Positions 33,232 to 41,888 of a stretch of DNA of 64,000 nucleotides are shown piece by piece. The stretch is taken from the NCBI GenBank assembly GCA_964520325.1, contig CAZFOB010000001.1, positions 124,001 to 188,000 on the forward strand, in the 5' to 3' direction. The stretch is from CAZFOB01 sp964520325 (GTDB lineage: Bacteria; Actinomycetota; JAICYB01). Under the pieces are notes generated by a model, which ran no database searches, was not told the DNA's origin, and saw nothing but the letters and a program-made list of their open reading frames with translations. The translations under genes and the position numbers were made by a program. How positions within the stretch are numbered: position 1 is the stretch's first letter; each line of letters starts with the position of its first letter.

Positions 33232-34440
33232 ATGTCCGATCTGGCCGGCCTCGTCCGCGAACACGTTTCGGAGGACGAGGTCGTCGAGATCTGCCGCGAT
33301 CTCGTGCGCGTACCGTCGGTGAACCCGCCGGGCGACGAGCGCGAGGCCGCCAAGGTCGTCGAGAGCTGGCTCGGTCGCCTGGATCTGCCCGCCGAGTTCG
33401 TTACTCCCCTGCCCAACCGCACGAGCACCCTCTCGTCCTGGGGAGGATCGGGAGCCCAAGGAGACCAAGGGGACCAAGGGGAAAGGACGTTGTTGTTCAA
33501 CGGACATTACGACGTCGTTCCCGAGGGCGACCACAGCGAATGGCCGCATCCTCCATTCGACGCCCACATCGACGACGGGAAGATCGTCGGACGAGGCACC
33601 GCCGACATGAAGGCCGGCATCGCTGCGTGCCTGGCCGCGGTCTCCGCCTTGCAACGCGCCGGCTTCGAGCCGGACGGCCGCCTCCTGATGCACTTCGTCG
33701 CCGACGAAGAATCGCTCGGCACCCACGGCACTCGGTTCCTCGTTGAGAACGGCTATTGCGACGGAGCGACCGAGGCGTTGGTCGGCGAGCCGACGAACAT
33801 GCACCTGGTTCCCGCCGAGCGGGGCGCGGTATGGCTGCGCATCATCACCGAAGGCATCTCGGCGCACGGCTCGACCCCGCAGCTCGGCACCAACGCCATC
33901 GAGCACATGGCCGGAGTCATCCGTTCATTGAAGGAGATGCGATTCAAGAAGCTGCACGAGCTGCTCGGCGGACCGACGTTCAACGTCGGAGTCATCACGG
34001 GCGGCAAGAAAGTGAACATGGTTCCGGACGCCTGCCAGATCGAGATCGACCGGCGCACGCTCCCCGGAGAGACGATCGACGAGGTCGCCGCGGAGTTCGA
34101 AGCGCAGCTCGAGAAGGCGCGCGAGGAGATCCCCGGCCTGAAAGCGCGGGTTGTCATCGACGACTGGGCCGAGCCGTCGGAAACACCTGAGGGGACGTCA
34201 CTCATGAGCCTGCTCGCCGAAGCTCGAGACGCGTTCGCCGTCGATGGGTCCGAGGTCGGATACTCCGGCGCGACCGACGCCAGGTTCCTGATCAACCAAG
34301 CGAAGATCCCCGCAGTGGTGTTCGGGCCGGGAAACCCGATCGTCGCCCACACGACTGGTGAGAGTGTCGGGATCGATCAGCTCGTCGAAGCGACCCGGAC
34401 GTACGCGTACGCATTCGCGAAGTTCCTCGAGAAGCGCTAG
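33232..34440 (+). CDS. M20-family metallopeptidase (ArgE/DapE/ACY1-like)
   Basis: A 402-residue dizinc amidohydrolase. Zinc ligands lie in NGHYDVVPEG and RGTADMKAG, the catalytic base and a further ligand in FVADEESLG, and a dimerisation domain spans about residues 185-300. It hydrolyses an N-acyl or succinyl-amino acid or a dipeptide; the substrate cannot be chosen. A 9-bp DNA repeat puts a collagen-like GAQGDQGDQGER insert at residues 74-85 between the cap strands. ATG 33232 is preferred over GTG 33223. Confidence 0.82.
   Translation: MSDLAGLVREHVSEDEVVEICRDLVRVPSVNPPGDEREAAKVVESWLGRLDLPAEFVTPLPNRTSTLSSWGGSGAQGDQGDQGERTLLFNGHYDVVPEGDHSEWPHPPFDAHIDDGKIVGRGTADMKAGIAACLAAVSALQRAGFEPDGRLLMHFVADEESLGTHGTRFLVENGYCDGATEALVGEPTNMHLVPAERGAVWLRIITEGISAHGSTPQLGTNAIEHMAGVIRSLKEMRFKKLHELLGGPTFNVGVITGGKKVNMVPDACQIEIDRRTLPGETIDEVAAEFEAQLEKAREEIPGLKARVVIDDWAEPSETPEGTSLMSLLAEARDAFAVDGSEVGYSGATDARFLINQAKIPAVVFGPGNPIVAHTTGESVGIDQLVEATRTYAYAFAKFLEKR
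33451..33486 (+). repeat. 9-bp degenerate tandem repeat in the M20 peptidase gene
   Basis: Four in-frame 9-bp units (GGAGCCCAA, GGAGACCAA, GGGGACCAA, GGGGAAAGG) encode Gly-X-Gln/Arg triplets, a collagen-like low-complexity insert. Confidence 0.7.
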
Positions 34441-34453
34441 CCAGGAGGCAAGG

Positions 34454-34897
34454 ATGCGGAAGTTCTTTGCGGTCGGAGTCATCGCCAGCGCGCTACTCGT
34501 TGCCTGCGGCAACGGCGACGACGCGTCGTACGACGCCGCGTCGCCGCTGCCGCAGGCAACGAGTAGCCCGACGAAGGCGAGCAACATCAGCGCGGGCGGC
34601 GATTGCCAGGACAACACCAAGGCCGAGGGCCAGGCCGACCTCGAGATGCAGGACTTCCAGTTCGCGCCTCCGTGTCTGATCATGTCCACCAGCCAAGGAC
34701 TTCGACTGCACAACGAGGGCGAGGCTCCCCACAACTTCTCCGTCGAGGACGTCGCCGGGATCGATGTCGATGTACAGCCCGGCAAGGTGAACAACACAGA
34801 AACCACCGGACTCGTACCGGGCACGTACACCTTCTTCTGCAAGTTCCACAAGGACTCGCAGGACATGTTTGGCGAGCTCCGCATCAAAGCCGCGTGA
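34454..34897 (+). CDS. Cupredoxin-domain lipoprotein
   Basis: A 147-residue secreted, lipid-anchored copper protein. The signal peptide ends in the lipobox LVAC (C18). The C-terminal half is a plastocyanin-like fold with a type 1 copper site: H93 (PHNFSVED), C129 and H132 (FFCKFH), M138. It probably shuttles electrons outside the membrane. AGGAGG upstream fixes the ATG. A 15-bp duplication covers its stop codon. No partner oxidase is nearby. Confidence 0.83.
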   Translation: MRKFFAVGVIASALLVACGNGDDASYDAASPLPQATSSPTKASNISAGGDCQDNTKAEGQADLEMQDFQFAPPCLIMSTSQGLRLHNEGEAPHNFSVEDVAGIDVDVQPGKVNNTETTGLVPGTYTFFCKFHKDSQDMFGELRIKAA

Positions 34898-34920
34898 GGG
34901 GAAGCCGCGTGAGGGGAAGC
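34891..34920 (+). repeat. 15-bp direct repeat spanning the cupredoxin stop codon
   Basis: Two perfect tandem copies of CGCGTGAGGGGAAGC (34891-34905, 34906-34920), followed by a degraded third start. The first copy contains the TGA stop. Confidence 0.85.
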
Positions 34921-34949
34921 CGCAGCCGGGGAATCTGGTTACAACGAGC

Positions 34950-35195
34950 ATGAACGACATGCCCGCAACGCCTACCGCCACCCTTGACGCCAAGGGTCTT
35001 TCGTGTCCCATGCCGGTGGTGAGGGCGCGCTTGGAGATCGACAAGCTCGCGAACGGCGATGTGCTCAAAGTGCTCGCAACCGACCCCGGTTCGAGCTCCG
35101 ACTTCGAGAACTTTGCGAAGATGACAGGACACGAGCTGCTCGACTCCACAGAGGACGAGGGCGTCTATACGTACCTGATCCGCAAGAGCGCCTAA
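34950..35195 (+). CDS. TusA-family sulfurtransferase
   Basis: An 81-residue SirA/TusA-like protein that carries persulphide sulphur on a conserved cysteine. C19 lies in GLSCPMPVVRARL, the CPxP signature. Length matches the family. ATG 34950 and 34959 are both possible; neither has a strong ribosome binding site. Partners could include MoeZ at 19620 in sulphur relay, an inference only. Its stop shares CTAA with the convergent RidA gene. Confidence 0.85.
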   Translation: MNDMPATPTATLDAKGLSCPMPVVRARLEIDKLANGDVLKVLATDPGSSSDFENFAKMTGHELLDSTEDEGVYTYLIRKSA

Positions 35196-35581
35196 TCCTC
35201 GACGATCGCTTCGGCTTCGATCTCGACTCTCCAGCGGGGGTCGAGGAGCGCGGCGACAACAACCATCGTCGACGCAGGACGGACGTCCGCGAAGACCTCT
35301 CCGTGTGCTCGTCCGACGGCTTCCCAGTCGCTCGCATCGGTCAGGAAGGTTCGCGTGCGCACGACGTGCTGTGGTCCGGCTCCGGCCTTGGCCAGCGCGT
35401 CGACGATGATCTCGAGGCAGCGCTTGGCCTGCTCGTAGGGATCGGTATCGCACGATCCGTCCGGCCGGATCGGGGCCGTCCCCGACACGAGCACGCGATC
35501 GCCGATACGCACGGCACGGCTGAAACCGATCGTCGATTCGTACGGCGAGCTGCCGCCGATGTTCTGCCGACCGCCGTTCAC
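35192..35581 (-). CDS. RidA-family (YjgF/YER057c) protein
   Basis: A 129-residue trimeric-type RidA protein; family members hydrolyse reactive imine or enamine intermediates. VLVSGTAPI, the EIIVDALAKAG helix, the conserved arginine of VVRTRTFLTD, and VEIEAEAIVE at the end fit the fold. Some homologues lack deaminase activity, so the reaction is not certain. It lies 16 bp after the response-regulator stop in the opposite genomic direction of transcription flow, at the end of the plus-strand run. Confidence 0.85.
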   Translation of the reverse strand: MNGGRQNIGGSSPYESTIGFSRAVRIGDRVLVSGTAPIRPDGSCDTDPYEQAKRCLEIIVDALAKAGAGPQHVVRTRTFLTDASDWEAVGRAHGEVFADVRPASTMVVVAALLDPRWRVEIEAEAIVED

Positions 35582-35597
35582 TGAAAGACCCAGACCC

Positions 35598-36254
35598 CTA
35601 GGCGAACTTGTAGCCCACGTTGCGGACGGTTTGGATCACGTTCGCGTGCTCGCCGAGCTTGGCGCGCAAGCGCCGCACGTGCACATCGACCGTACGCGTG
35701 CCGCCGAAATAGTCGTAGCCCCACACGCGCGACAGCAGAGTCTGGCGGGTGAAGACGCGTCCGCGGTGTGTCGCCAAGAACTTGAGCAGCTCGTACTCCA
35801 TATACGTCAGTCCGATCGGCTCAGAGTCGACGTGTACCTGGTACGTCGCGAAGTTGATGACCAATGCACCGAGGTTGAGGATGTCGGACTGTTCACCCTG
35901 CTTGGCGCGCCACAACAGGTGACGCAGCCGAGCATCGAGCTCGGCCAGCTGGTAGGGGACTACCAGGAAGTCATCGAACGCCCCTTCGCGCAAGAACAAC
36001 TCGCGCAACTGCTCGATGCGAACGAGTGCGAGAAGCGACACGCCCGACATGGACTCTTCCTTGCCCAGGATCTGACAGAACTGCAGCGCACCCGGCGCGT
36101 CGGCTCCCGCCCACACCAGAACCAGGTCGGGGCGTTCGTCCGAGGCTCCGTCGGCGAAGGCGTGCGGATCCGCGGTCAGACCGAGGAGGTCGAGATCGCG
36201 CACGATCCCGGAGATCTCCTCCGGATCGGCCGCGTAGAGGTGACAGACCTTCAT
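35598..36254 (-). CDS. Atypical OmpR-like response regulator, GlnR-like
   Basis: A 218-residue regulator. The C-terminal winged helix is canonical (LTYMEYELLKFLATHRGRVFTR, GTRTVDVHVRRLRAKLGE, VRNVGYKFA). The receiver domain lacks the acidic pocket. The phospho-acceptor position in DLVLVWAG is occupied by Trp48, the N-terminal acidic pair is absent, and the lysine of KPF is missing (VVPYQL). It is therefore probably phosphorylation-independent, like actinobacterial GlnR. It starts 8 bp after glutamine synthetase, supporting a role in nitrogen control. No histidine kinase accompanies it. Confidence 0.75.
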   Translation of the reverse strand: MKVCHLYAADPEEISGIVRDLDLLGLTADPHAFADGASDERPDLVLVWAGADAPGALQFCQILGKEESMSGVSLLALVRIEQLRELFLREGAFDDFLVVPYQLAELDARLRHLLWRAKQGEQSDILNLGALVINFATYQVHVDSEPIGLTYMEYELLKFLATHRGRVFTRQTLLSRVWGYDYFGGTRTVDVHVRRLRAKLGEHANVIQTVRNVGYKFA

Positions 36255-36262
36255 CGCATCAC

Positions 36263-37591
36263 TTAAAGCATCGGAAGGTAGCGGTTGAGCTCGAAGGGCG
36301 TAACGACGGCCTTGTACTCTTCCCACTCCTCGCGCTTGTTGCGGATGAACCACTCGAAGACGTGCTCACCGAGGGCCTCGGCGAGCATCTCCGATCCCTC
36401 CATCAGCTCGATGGCGTCCTCGAGAGTGTCGGGGAGTGATTCGATCCCGAGCGCGCGCCGTTCTTCCACCGAGATGGCATAGATGTCGTCGGTCGACTCG
36501 GGTGGCAGCTCGAGCTCACGGTCGATCCCGTCGAGGCCCGCCGCGAGTGCGCATGCGAGGAACAAGTACGGGTTGCAAGCCGCGTCCGGAGCCCGGTACT
36601 CGATGCGCGTCGAGTGCTCCTTCTCCGGCTTGTACGTCGGGACGCGCACGAGGGCCGAGCGATTCTGCCTCCCCCACACCACGAACACCGGAGCCTCGTA
36701 GCCCTCGATCAATCGCTTGTAGGAGTTCACCCATTGGTTGGTCACCGCGGTCATCTCGCGAGCATGGGTCAGGATCCCCGCGATGAACGACCGTCCGATC
36801 TTCGAGAGGTGGACGTCGTCGGCTGCGTCGAAGAACACGTTCCGGTCGCCTTCGAACAGCGACATGTGTGTGTGCATCCCAGATCCGAATTCGCCCTGGA
36901 TCGGCTTGGGCATGAACGTCGCGTACACGCCGTGCTCCTGCGCGACCTCCTTCACCGCCAGGCGGAAGGTCATGATGTTGTCGGCCAAGGTGAGTCCGTC
37001 CGCAAAGCGCAGGTCGATCTCGTGCTGCGACGGTGCGACCTCGTGATGCGAGGAGTGCACCGAGATCCCCATCTGCTCGAGGTAGTGGATCGTGTGCCGG
37101 CGGAACTCTGAACCAACGTCCTGCGGAGTGAGGTCGAAATAGCCACCGCGATCGAGCGGCTGCGGGTCTTCGGCTGAGCTGAAGAGGAAGAACTCGACCT
37201 CGGCATTCGCGTAGAACGTGAAGCCCATCTCCTGGGCGCGCTGGATCTGACGCCGCAGCACCCAGCGAGGATCGCCCTCGAACGGCGTGCCGTCGGGAGA
37301 GGCGATGTCGCAGAACATCCGCGCAACGCTCTGAGTCTCCGGACGCCACGGCAGGATCTGAAACGTCGTCGGATCGGGGTGGGCGATCATGTCCGCTTCC
37401 TGCACGCGTGCAAAGCCCTGGATCGCCGAGCCATCGAACCCGATGCCCTCATCGAAGGCGACCTCGAGCTCCTCCGACGGGATCGCGAACGACTTCAGGA
37501 ACCCGAGGACGTCTGTGAACCACAGCCGCACGAACCGCACATCGCGCTCTTCGACGGTTCTGAGCACGAAGGCCTTCTGCTTGTCATCCAT
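36263..37591 (-). CDS. glnA: Glutamine synthetase, type I (GSI-alpha-like)
   Basis: Makes glutamine from glutamate, ammonia and ATP. At 442 residues it has the GSI beta-grasp start, the metal and ATP signature FMPKPIQGEFGSGMHTHMS, and the glutamate-binding QNRSALVRVPTY. The C-terminal segment reads STDDIYAISVEERRALG and lacks the NLYDLPPEE adenylylation loop, so feedback rather than GlnE control is expected. A GAGGTGAT site precedes the ATG. Its upstream region carries the same GTAAC/GTTAC operator as the second glutamine synthetase, and a GlnR-like gene follows 8 bp downstream. Confidence 0.93.
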   Translation of the reverse strand: MDDKQKAFVLRTVEERDVRFVRLWFTDVLGFLKSFAIPSEELEVAFDEGIGFDGSAIQGFARVQEADMIAHPDPTTFQILPWRPETQSVARMFCDIASPDGTPFEGDPRWVLRRQIQRAQEMGFTFYANAEVEFFLFSSAEDPQPLDRGGYFDLTPQDVGSEFRRHTIHYLEQMGISVHSSHHEVAPSQHEIDLRFADGLTLADNIMTFRLAVKEVAQEHGVYATFMPKPIQGEFGSGMHTHMSLFEGDRNVFFDAADDVHLSKIGRSFIAGILTHAREMTAVTNQWVNSYKRLIEGYEAPVFVVWGRQNRSALVRVPTYKPEKEHSTRIEYRAPDAACNPYLFLACALAAGLDGIDRELELPPESTDDIYAISVEERRALGIESLPDTLEDAIELMEGSEMLAEALGEHVFEWFIRNKREEWEEYKAVVTPFELNRYLPML

Positions 37592-37626
37592 CGGTGATCA
37601 CCTCTGCTCGACCCTCGCAGAAACAG

Positions 37627-37652
37627 GTTACGCGTGTGTAACGGACCGTTAC
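37627..37652 (-). promoter_or_regulatory. GTAAC/GTTAC operator upstream of glnA (GSI-alpha-like)
   Basis: Minus-strand reading: GTAAC-n5-GTTAC-n6-GTAAC, with a perfect GTAACGG-T-CCGTTAC core. The spacing resembles GlnR boxes (two half-sites with n6) and the operator at 50887-50923. The TAA stop of the upstream cyclase gene lies inside it. Confidence 0.6.
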
Positions 37653-40600
37653 CGACCTGCGTCGATGCCCTCGAGCAGGCGCTCGGCGGTCTGTTCCACG
37701 TTGCGCTGGCCGATGCGACCGGCCAGCTCCCGTGCGTCCGCGAGCATATTGCGTGCCCGCCCGACATCCTCGGGACGGCCACGCTCGAGCAGCAGGCGAC
37801 CGAACTCGAGGTCCGTCCTGGCCACCCACGTCTGGGAGCCGAGACGCATGTGGAGTGCACGGGCCTCCTCAGCGTGCTTCTCGGCCTCGTCCCAGCGGCC
37901 GAGCGTGGCCTCGAGCATGCCGAGGTAGGCCGAAGCGGCTCCGAGGATCAGGACAGGTGTCCCCACGACGATCAGCAGACCGTCCCAGGGCTTCAGCTTC
38001 TCGAGCAAGATCTGAGCTTTGTCGCGATCTCGCAGGCGTACCGCGCCGTAGGCACACAACGCCAGCGCGACGAGGTGATTCCCGTCGAGAGGGATGTCGC
38101 CGAAGTCGTTGCGTCCAAGGATGTCGAGCTCGCTCTGCGCTTCGTCCAGCTTGTCGGAGTCGACGTACTGGAGGAGCAGACCGCCGCGCCACGGGATCTC
38201 CGGATCGACTTCGATGAGCGCCTGGAACATGAGTTCCATCTCGCCGCCCCGGCCCTGCTCGAACCGGAGAGTGAAGAGCTGCGCCATGTATTGGTTCGCG
38301 GTGTACACGTTACCGAGCTCCTGACCCAGCAGAAGCACTTGATTCACGAGCGACTCCGCCTCGTCGAGCCTGCCCTCGAAGATCGCGAACATCGCGCGCC
38401 ACAGGACGCGAAACCACGGGCCGTCCCGGATGCGGTATTCATCGGTCAGTGCTTCGTAGTCGGCGAGGGCGCGCTGGGCCGCCTCGAAGTCGCCTGCCAC
38501 GACGTGCGCGTACATCCGGAGAGACGCTCCCCATGCCGCGAGCCATCCTTCGCCGGCCTCGCGTGCCGAGCGCTCGAGCTCGTCGCACACGGCGAGACGT
38601 TGCGGGACGTCCGGGCTGGACAACAGATGCCAGCCGCGCATCCACAACGCACGAGCGAGGGCCGCACTGTCGCCCGCCTCTCGCGCAAGACTCAGAGCTC
38701 GATCGTTTAGCTCCACGCTGCGATCGCGCGGCGTGTCGAAGTACACCTCGACCGCCATGCGGCTGAGGATCGCGGCACTCAAAGCCGGGTGGCCGTCGCC
38801 CAGTGCGTTCAAACCCTCTTCGAGGAGGGCAACAACCTGTGGGTCCACGACACCAGGTACGCCGAGCCAACCCGCGTACCGAAGTGCTGACCGGGCGACC
38901 ATCTCTGGATCGCCGAGCTCGCGAGCGAGGTCCATCGCCTGCAAGCAGACCGGCCGCGCCGCCTCGGTTCCCTTGGAGAGGGTCAGGGCTTCGGCGAGTC
39001 CGAGCAAGAGCCCCGCGCGAAGAGCAGCCGAGCCGTCCTCGAGTTGTTCCAAGCCGCGTTCGAAGTGGCGCGCGGCTTCGTCGAAGGCGAAGTGCCCCAA
39101 CGCCTGGTCCCCGGCAGACTTCGAGTACTGGACGGCTTTCGTCACATCTCCGGTGATGGCCGCCTCTCCGTAGTGGTAGGCGAGCTGAGTTACTTGGCTC
39201 TCGAGGTTGTCAGCACGAAGGTTCTCAATCGCTTCGGCCACCGCGCGGTGCAGCCGAACGCGGCGGCTCGTCGTCAGCTCTTCGTGCAAGGTTTCCCGGA
39301 CCAGTGCATGCGTGAAGCCGAACCGGTCGATCTTCGCCGGGATCTCCTCGACAACACGCGCTTCGACGGCGTGCTCGATCGCCCTGAGGGCGTCGTCCTC
39401 GGCATTACCCGACGCCGCGCACAGGACATCGAGATCAAACTCCCGGCCGATCACCGAGGCGACGCGCAACAGTTGATTCACGCCGTCGTCCAAGCGAGAG
39501 AGTCGGCGCCCGATCACTTCTTTGACGCCTTCGGGCAGCCCTATCGGCGCCGATCCGGAAGCCACCCACTTCCCCGTCTCTTGCACAAGTGCGCCGGTCT
39601 CGACCAGATGCCGCAGAACCTGACGGACGAAGAACGGATTTCCCTCGGTGACTTCCCACACCGGCTGGATGAGCTCATCCAGCCGGGACTCCACACGCCC
39701 TCCGGCCGCGCTCTCGACGAGTGCGATTACGCCATCGATGTCGAGACCCTTGAGCGCGATCCGGACCACATAGTCTTCGTCGCGACGGAACTCGGCGAGA
39801 ACATCCGCGAGAGGATGGGTTCGAGCGAGCTCTGTTTCCCGGTACGTCCCGATGATGAGCAAGGCTCCCGGATCGGCGTCTCTCACGGTATGCCGCAAGA
39901 CGGCGAGCGTCGGCGCGTCGGCCCAGTGGAGATCGTCCAGCACGACAACAGCGGGGGCCGAGTCTCCGATCGATCGCAGCAGCGACGAGATCGCTTCATA
40001 CAACCGGAGCCGTTCGCTCTCTGGGTCGCCTCGCACAGGCTCGAGCACACGCGGAAGCCGTTCCACGACCTCCGGGATGAGCTGAGCGATGTGAGCCACA
40101 TGGCGACCCATCGCGCGGCGCAGCGCTTCAGCGTTCATCGTGCGGATCGCGTAGCCGAGGGCTTCGACGATGCTCTGGTACGGCGCGCGGACCTCTTCGT
40201 CGCAGCGGCCGTATAGCACGCAGGCGCCCTCCTCGTGCGCCCAGCGAGCGAACTCCGTGACGAGTCGCGTCTTCCCGATACCGGGCTCCCCGCCGATCAG
40301 GACGAGGACACGTCGTCCTTCGGCAGCTTGCTTGTACGCCGTCTTCAGCTGTTCGGACTCGACCTCACGGCCGACAAGCGCAAGCATGTCGCTGACGTCA
40401 AGGGCCGGCGGTAGCGGGATTCGCTGCGCTCCAACCGGCTCCCACAACACTTCTGCCGCGACCACGGGTTCCGCCACACCCTTGAGCTCGAGGGGGCCGA
40501 GCGCGCGAAACTCGAACGTTCCTCGGGGTCCGACGAGCGCTCGCACGAGCTCTGACGCGAATATCTGTCCGCCATCGGCCACGTCGCACAACCGCTTGGC

Positions 40601-40939
40601 GATCGCAACCGGCGTTCCGAAGTAGTCGTCCTCGTCGCGGATCGGCTCGCCCACGTGCAGGCCGACGCGCACGGCCAAGCCGTCGTCGGAGCCTTGGCGG
40701 TCTACGGCTTGCTGCATCGCCACGGCACACGCCACAGCGTCCGCCGGACTCTCGAAGACCACCATGAGGCCGTCACCGAGGTTCTTGACCTCGAGACCCC
40801 CAAGCGAGGCAACGGCGTCGCGCAGAGCGCGAAAGTGCCGTCGGCGAAGCAGTTCGGCAGCTTCGTCGCCCAGGCGTTGATAGAGATCGGTCGAACCGAC
40901 AAGGTCGGTGAAGAGCAGGGTGACGATAGACGCCGCCAT
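37649..40939 (-). CDS. Cyclase-homology domain / AAA ATPase / TPR regulator
   Basis: A 1096-residue multidomain signalling protein. Residues about 5-165 form a class III cyclase-homology domain with both metal aspartates (D12 in FTDLVGST, D56 in NLGDGLMV). The transition-state asparagine is replaced by Ala112 (PVAIAKRL; R116 kept), so catalysis is doubtful. Residues about 185-480 are an AAA/NB-ARC-like ATPase (P-loop LIGGEPGIGKTRL, Walker B VVVLDDLHWAD). The remainder is a long array of TPR-like helices. Ligand and output are unknown. The stop codon sits inside the glnA operator. Confidence 0.82.
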   Translation of the reverse strand: MAASIVTLLFTDLVGSTDLYQRLGDEAAELLRRRHFRALRDAVASLGGLEVKNLGDGLMVVFESPADAVACAVAMQQAVDRQGSDDGLAVRVGLHVGEPIRDEDDYFGTPVAIAKRLCDVADGGQIFASELVRALVGPRGTFEFRALGPLELKGVAEPVVAAEVLWEPVGAQRIPLPPALDVSDMLALVGREVESEQLKTAYKQAAEGRRVLVLIGGEPGIGKTRLVTEFARWAHEEGACVLYGRCDEEVRAPYQSIVEALGYAIRTMNAEALRRAMGRHVAHIAQLIPEVVERLPRVLEPVRGDPESERLRLYEAISSLLRSIGDSAPAVVVLDDLHWADAPTLAVLRHTVRDADPGALLIIGTYRETELARTHPLADVLAEFRRDEDYVVRIALKGLDIDGVIALVESAAGGRVESRLDELIQPVWEVTEGNPFFVRQVLRHLVETGALVQETGKWVASGSAPIGLPEGVKEVIGRRLSRLDDGVNQLLRVASVIGREFDLDVLCAASGNAEDDALRAIEHAVEARVVEEIPAKIDRFGFTHALVRETLHEELTTSRRVRLHRAVAEAIENLRADNLESQVTQLAYHYGEAAITGDVTKAVQYSKSAGDQALGHFAFDEAARHFERGLEQLEDGSAALRAGLLLGLAEALTLSKGTEAARPVCLQAMDLARELGDPEMVARSALRYAGWLGVPGVVDPQVVALLEEGLNALGDGHPALSAAILSRMAVEVYFDTPRDRSVELNDRALSLAREAGDSAALARALWMRGWHLLSSPDVPQRLAVCDELERSAREAGEGWLAAWGASLRMYAHVVAGDFEAAQRALADYEALTDEYRIRDGPWFRVLWRAMFAIFEGRLDEAESLVNQVLLLGQELGNVYTANQYMAQLFTLRFEQGRGGEMELMFQALIEVDPEIPWRGGLLLQYVDSDKLDEAQSELDILGRNDFGDIPLDGNHLVALALCAYGAVRLRDRDKAQILLEKLKPWDGLLIVVGTPVLILGAASAYLGMLEATLGRWDEAEKHAEEARALHMRLGSQTWVARTDLEFGRLLLERGRPEDVGRARNMLADARELAGRIGQRNVEQTAERLLEGIDAGR

Positions 40940-40951
40940 CGCCTAAGCCTG

Positions 40952-40970
40952 CAGTCCGGGGGCCGGACTG
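40952..40970 (-). terminator. Stem-loop between the LLM and cyclase genes
   Basis: CAGTCCGG-GGG-CCGGACTG forms a perfect 8-bp stem with a 3-nt loop in the 37-bp gap. There is no T-run, so it may attenuate or protect an mRNA end rather than terminate. Confidence 0.35.
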
Positions 40971-40976
40971 TCTACG

Positions 40977-41888
40977 TCAATGTGCACGCATGCCCGGCCC
41001 GACCTCGGCGAGGAGCTCCAGGAACCGATCAGGCGAGAGCTTCCCCGCCGCCTCGCCGTACGGGGGGTAGTAGAAGACGAAGTCCTGGATGCCGGTCGAC
41101 GTTGCGGCGCCGATGAAGTCGCCCAGAGCCTGCCGCGATGTCCACCACGGAAAGCCCGATTCCTGGACCAGCAGCGAGCGGCGGATCGCGGCCGGATCGC
41201 GGCCGGCCTCGTGCGCAAAGCCGTCGAGCATCGCGTTGCACTCACGCAAGTACAGCAGGAGGTCCTCGCCGTGGCGTCCGAATCCGGCCAGGACGTTCCA
41301 GGTGTCGGCGTAGCGAGCCGCCACGCGAAGTGTGCGCGGTCCGTGGGCGGCGATAACCAGCGGGGGCCGAGGCACCTGCAGCGGCCATCGGCCTCGATCG
41401 AATCCCTTCGCTCTGTAGTACGTCCCGCTGAACGCATCGGAACGTCCGGCAAGAAGACTGTCGACGACCTCGACGAACTCCTCGAAACGGTCCGCTCGCT
41501 CGGAGATGGTCCACTCGTCGATACCAGCGACGTGAGCGTCGTCGGCTCGTGTTCCCGCAGCGCCGATCCCGATCTCGAGGCGCCCACCCGACAGATGATC
41601 GATCGTGATGGCTTCCTTCGCGAGCACCGCTGGGTTGCGATAGGTGATGTTCGTGACAAGGGTGCCGATACGGATCCTCGACGTGCACGCTGCCATCGCG
41701 CCGAGCGTCGTCCAGGCCTCGAGGAGCGAACCCATCTTCGGGAACGTCATGAGGTGGTCGGCGATCCACAGGTTGTCGAAACCGGCGTCCTCGATGACCT
41801 TCCAGTCACGGCGAAGCTCGTCGAATGGACGGTCCTGCAGAACGACGCAGCCGAAGCGGGTCAAACCATTCGCCGGTCGCTCGCCCAT
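40977..41888 (-). CDS. LLM-class flavin/F420-dependent oxidoreductase
   Basis: A 303-residue luciferase-like TIM-barrel protein: NLWIADHLMTF near the start, RIRIGTLVTNITYRNPAVLAKEA, ISGGRLEIGIGAAGT-like block at about residue 105, and PPLVIAAHGPRTLRVAARYAD. It could use FMN or F420; substrate unknown. Its ATG lies 28 bp inside the end of the response-regulator gene, so it belongs to the kinase-regulator-oxidoreductase run. Confidence 0.8.
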   Translation of the reverse strand: MGERPANGLTRFGCVVLQDRPFDELRRDWKVIEDAGFDNLWIADHLMTFPKMGSLLEAWTTLGAMAACTSRIRIGTLVTNITYRNPAVLAKEAITIDHLSGGRLEIGIGAAGTRADDAHVAGIDEWTISERADRFEEFVEVVDSLLAGRSDAFSGTYYRAKGFDRGRWPLQVPRPPLVIAAHGPRTLRVAARYADTWNVLAGFGRHGEDLLLYLRECNAMLDGFAHEAGRDPAAIRRSLLVQESGFPWWTSRQALGDFIGAATSTGIQDFVFYYPPYGEAAGKLSPDRFLELLAEVGPGMRAH

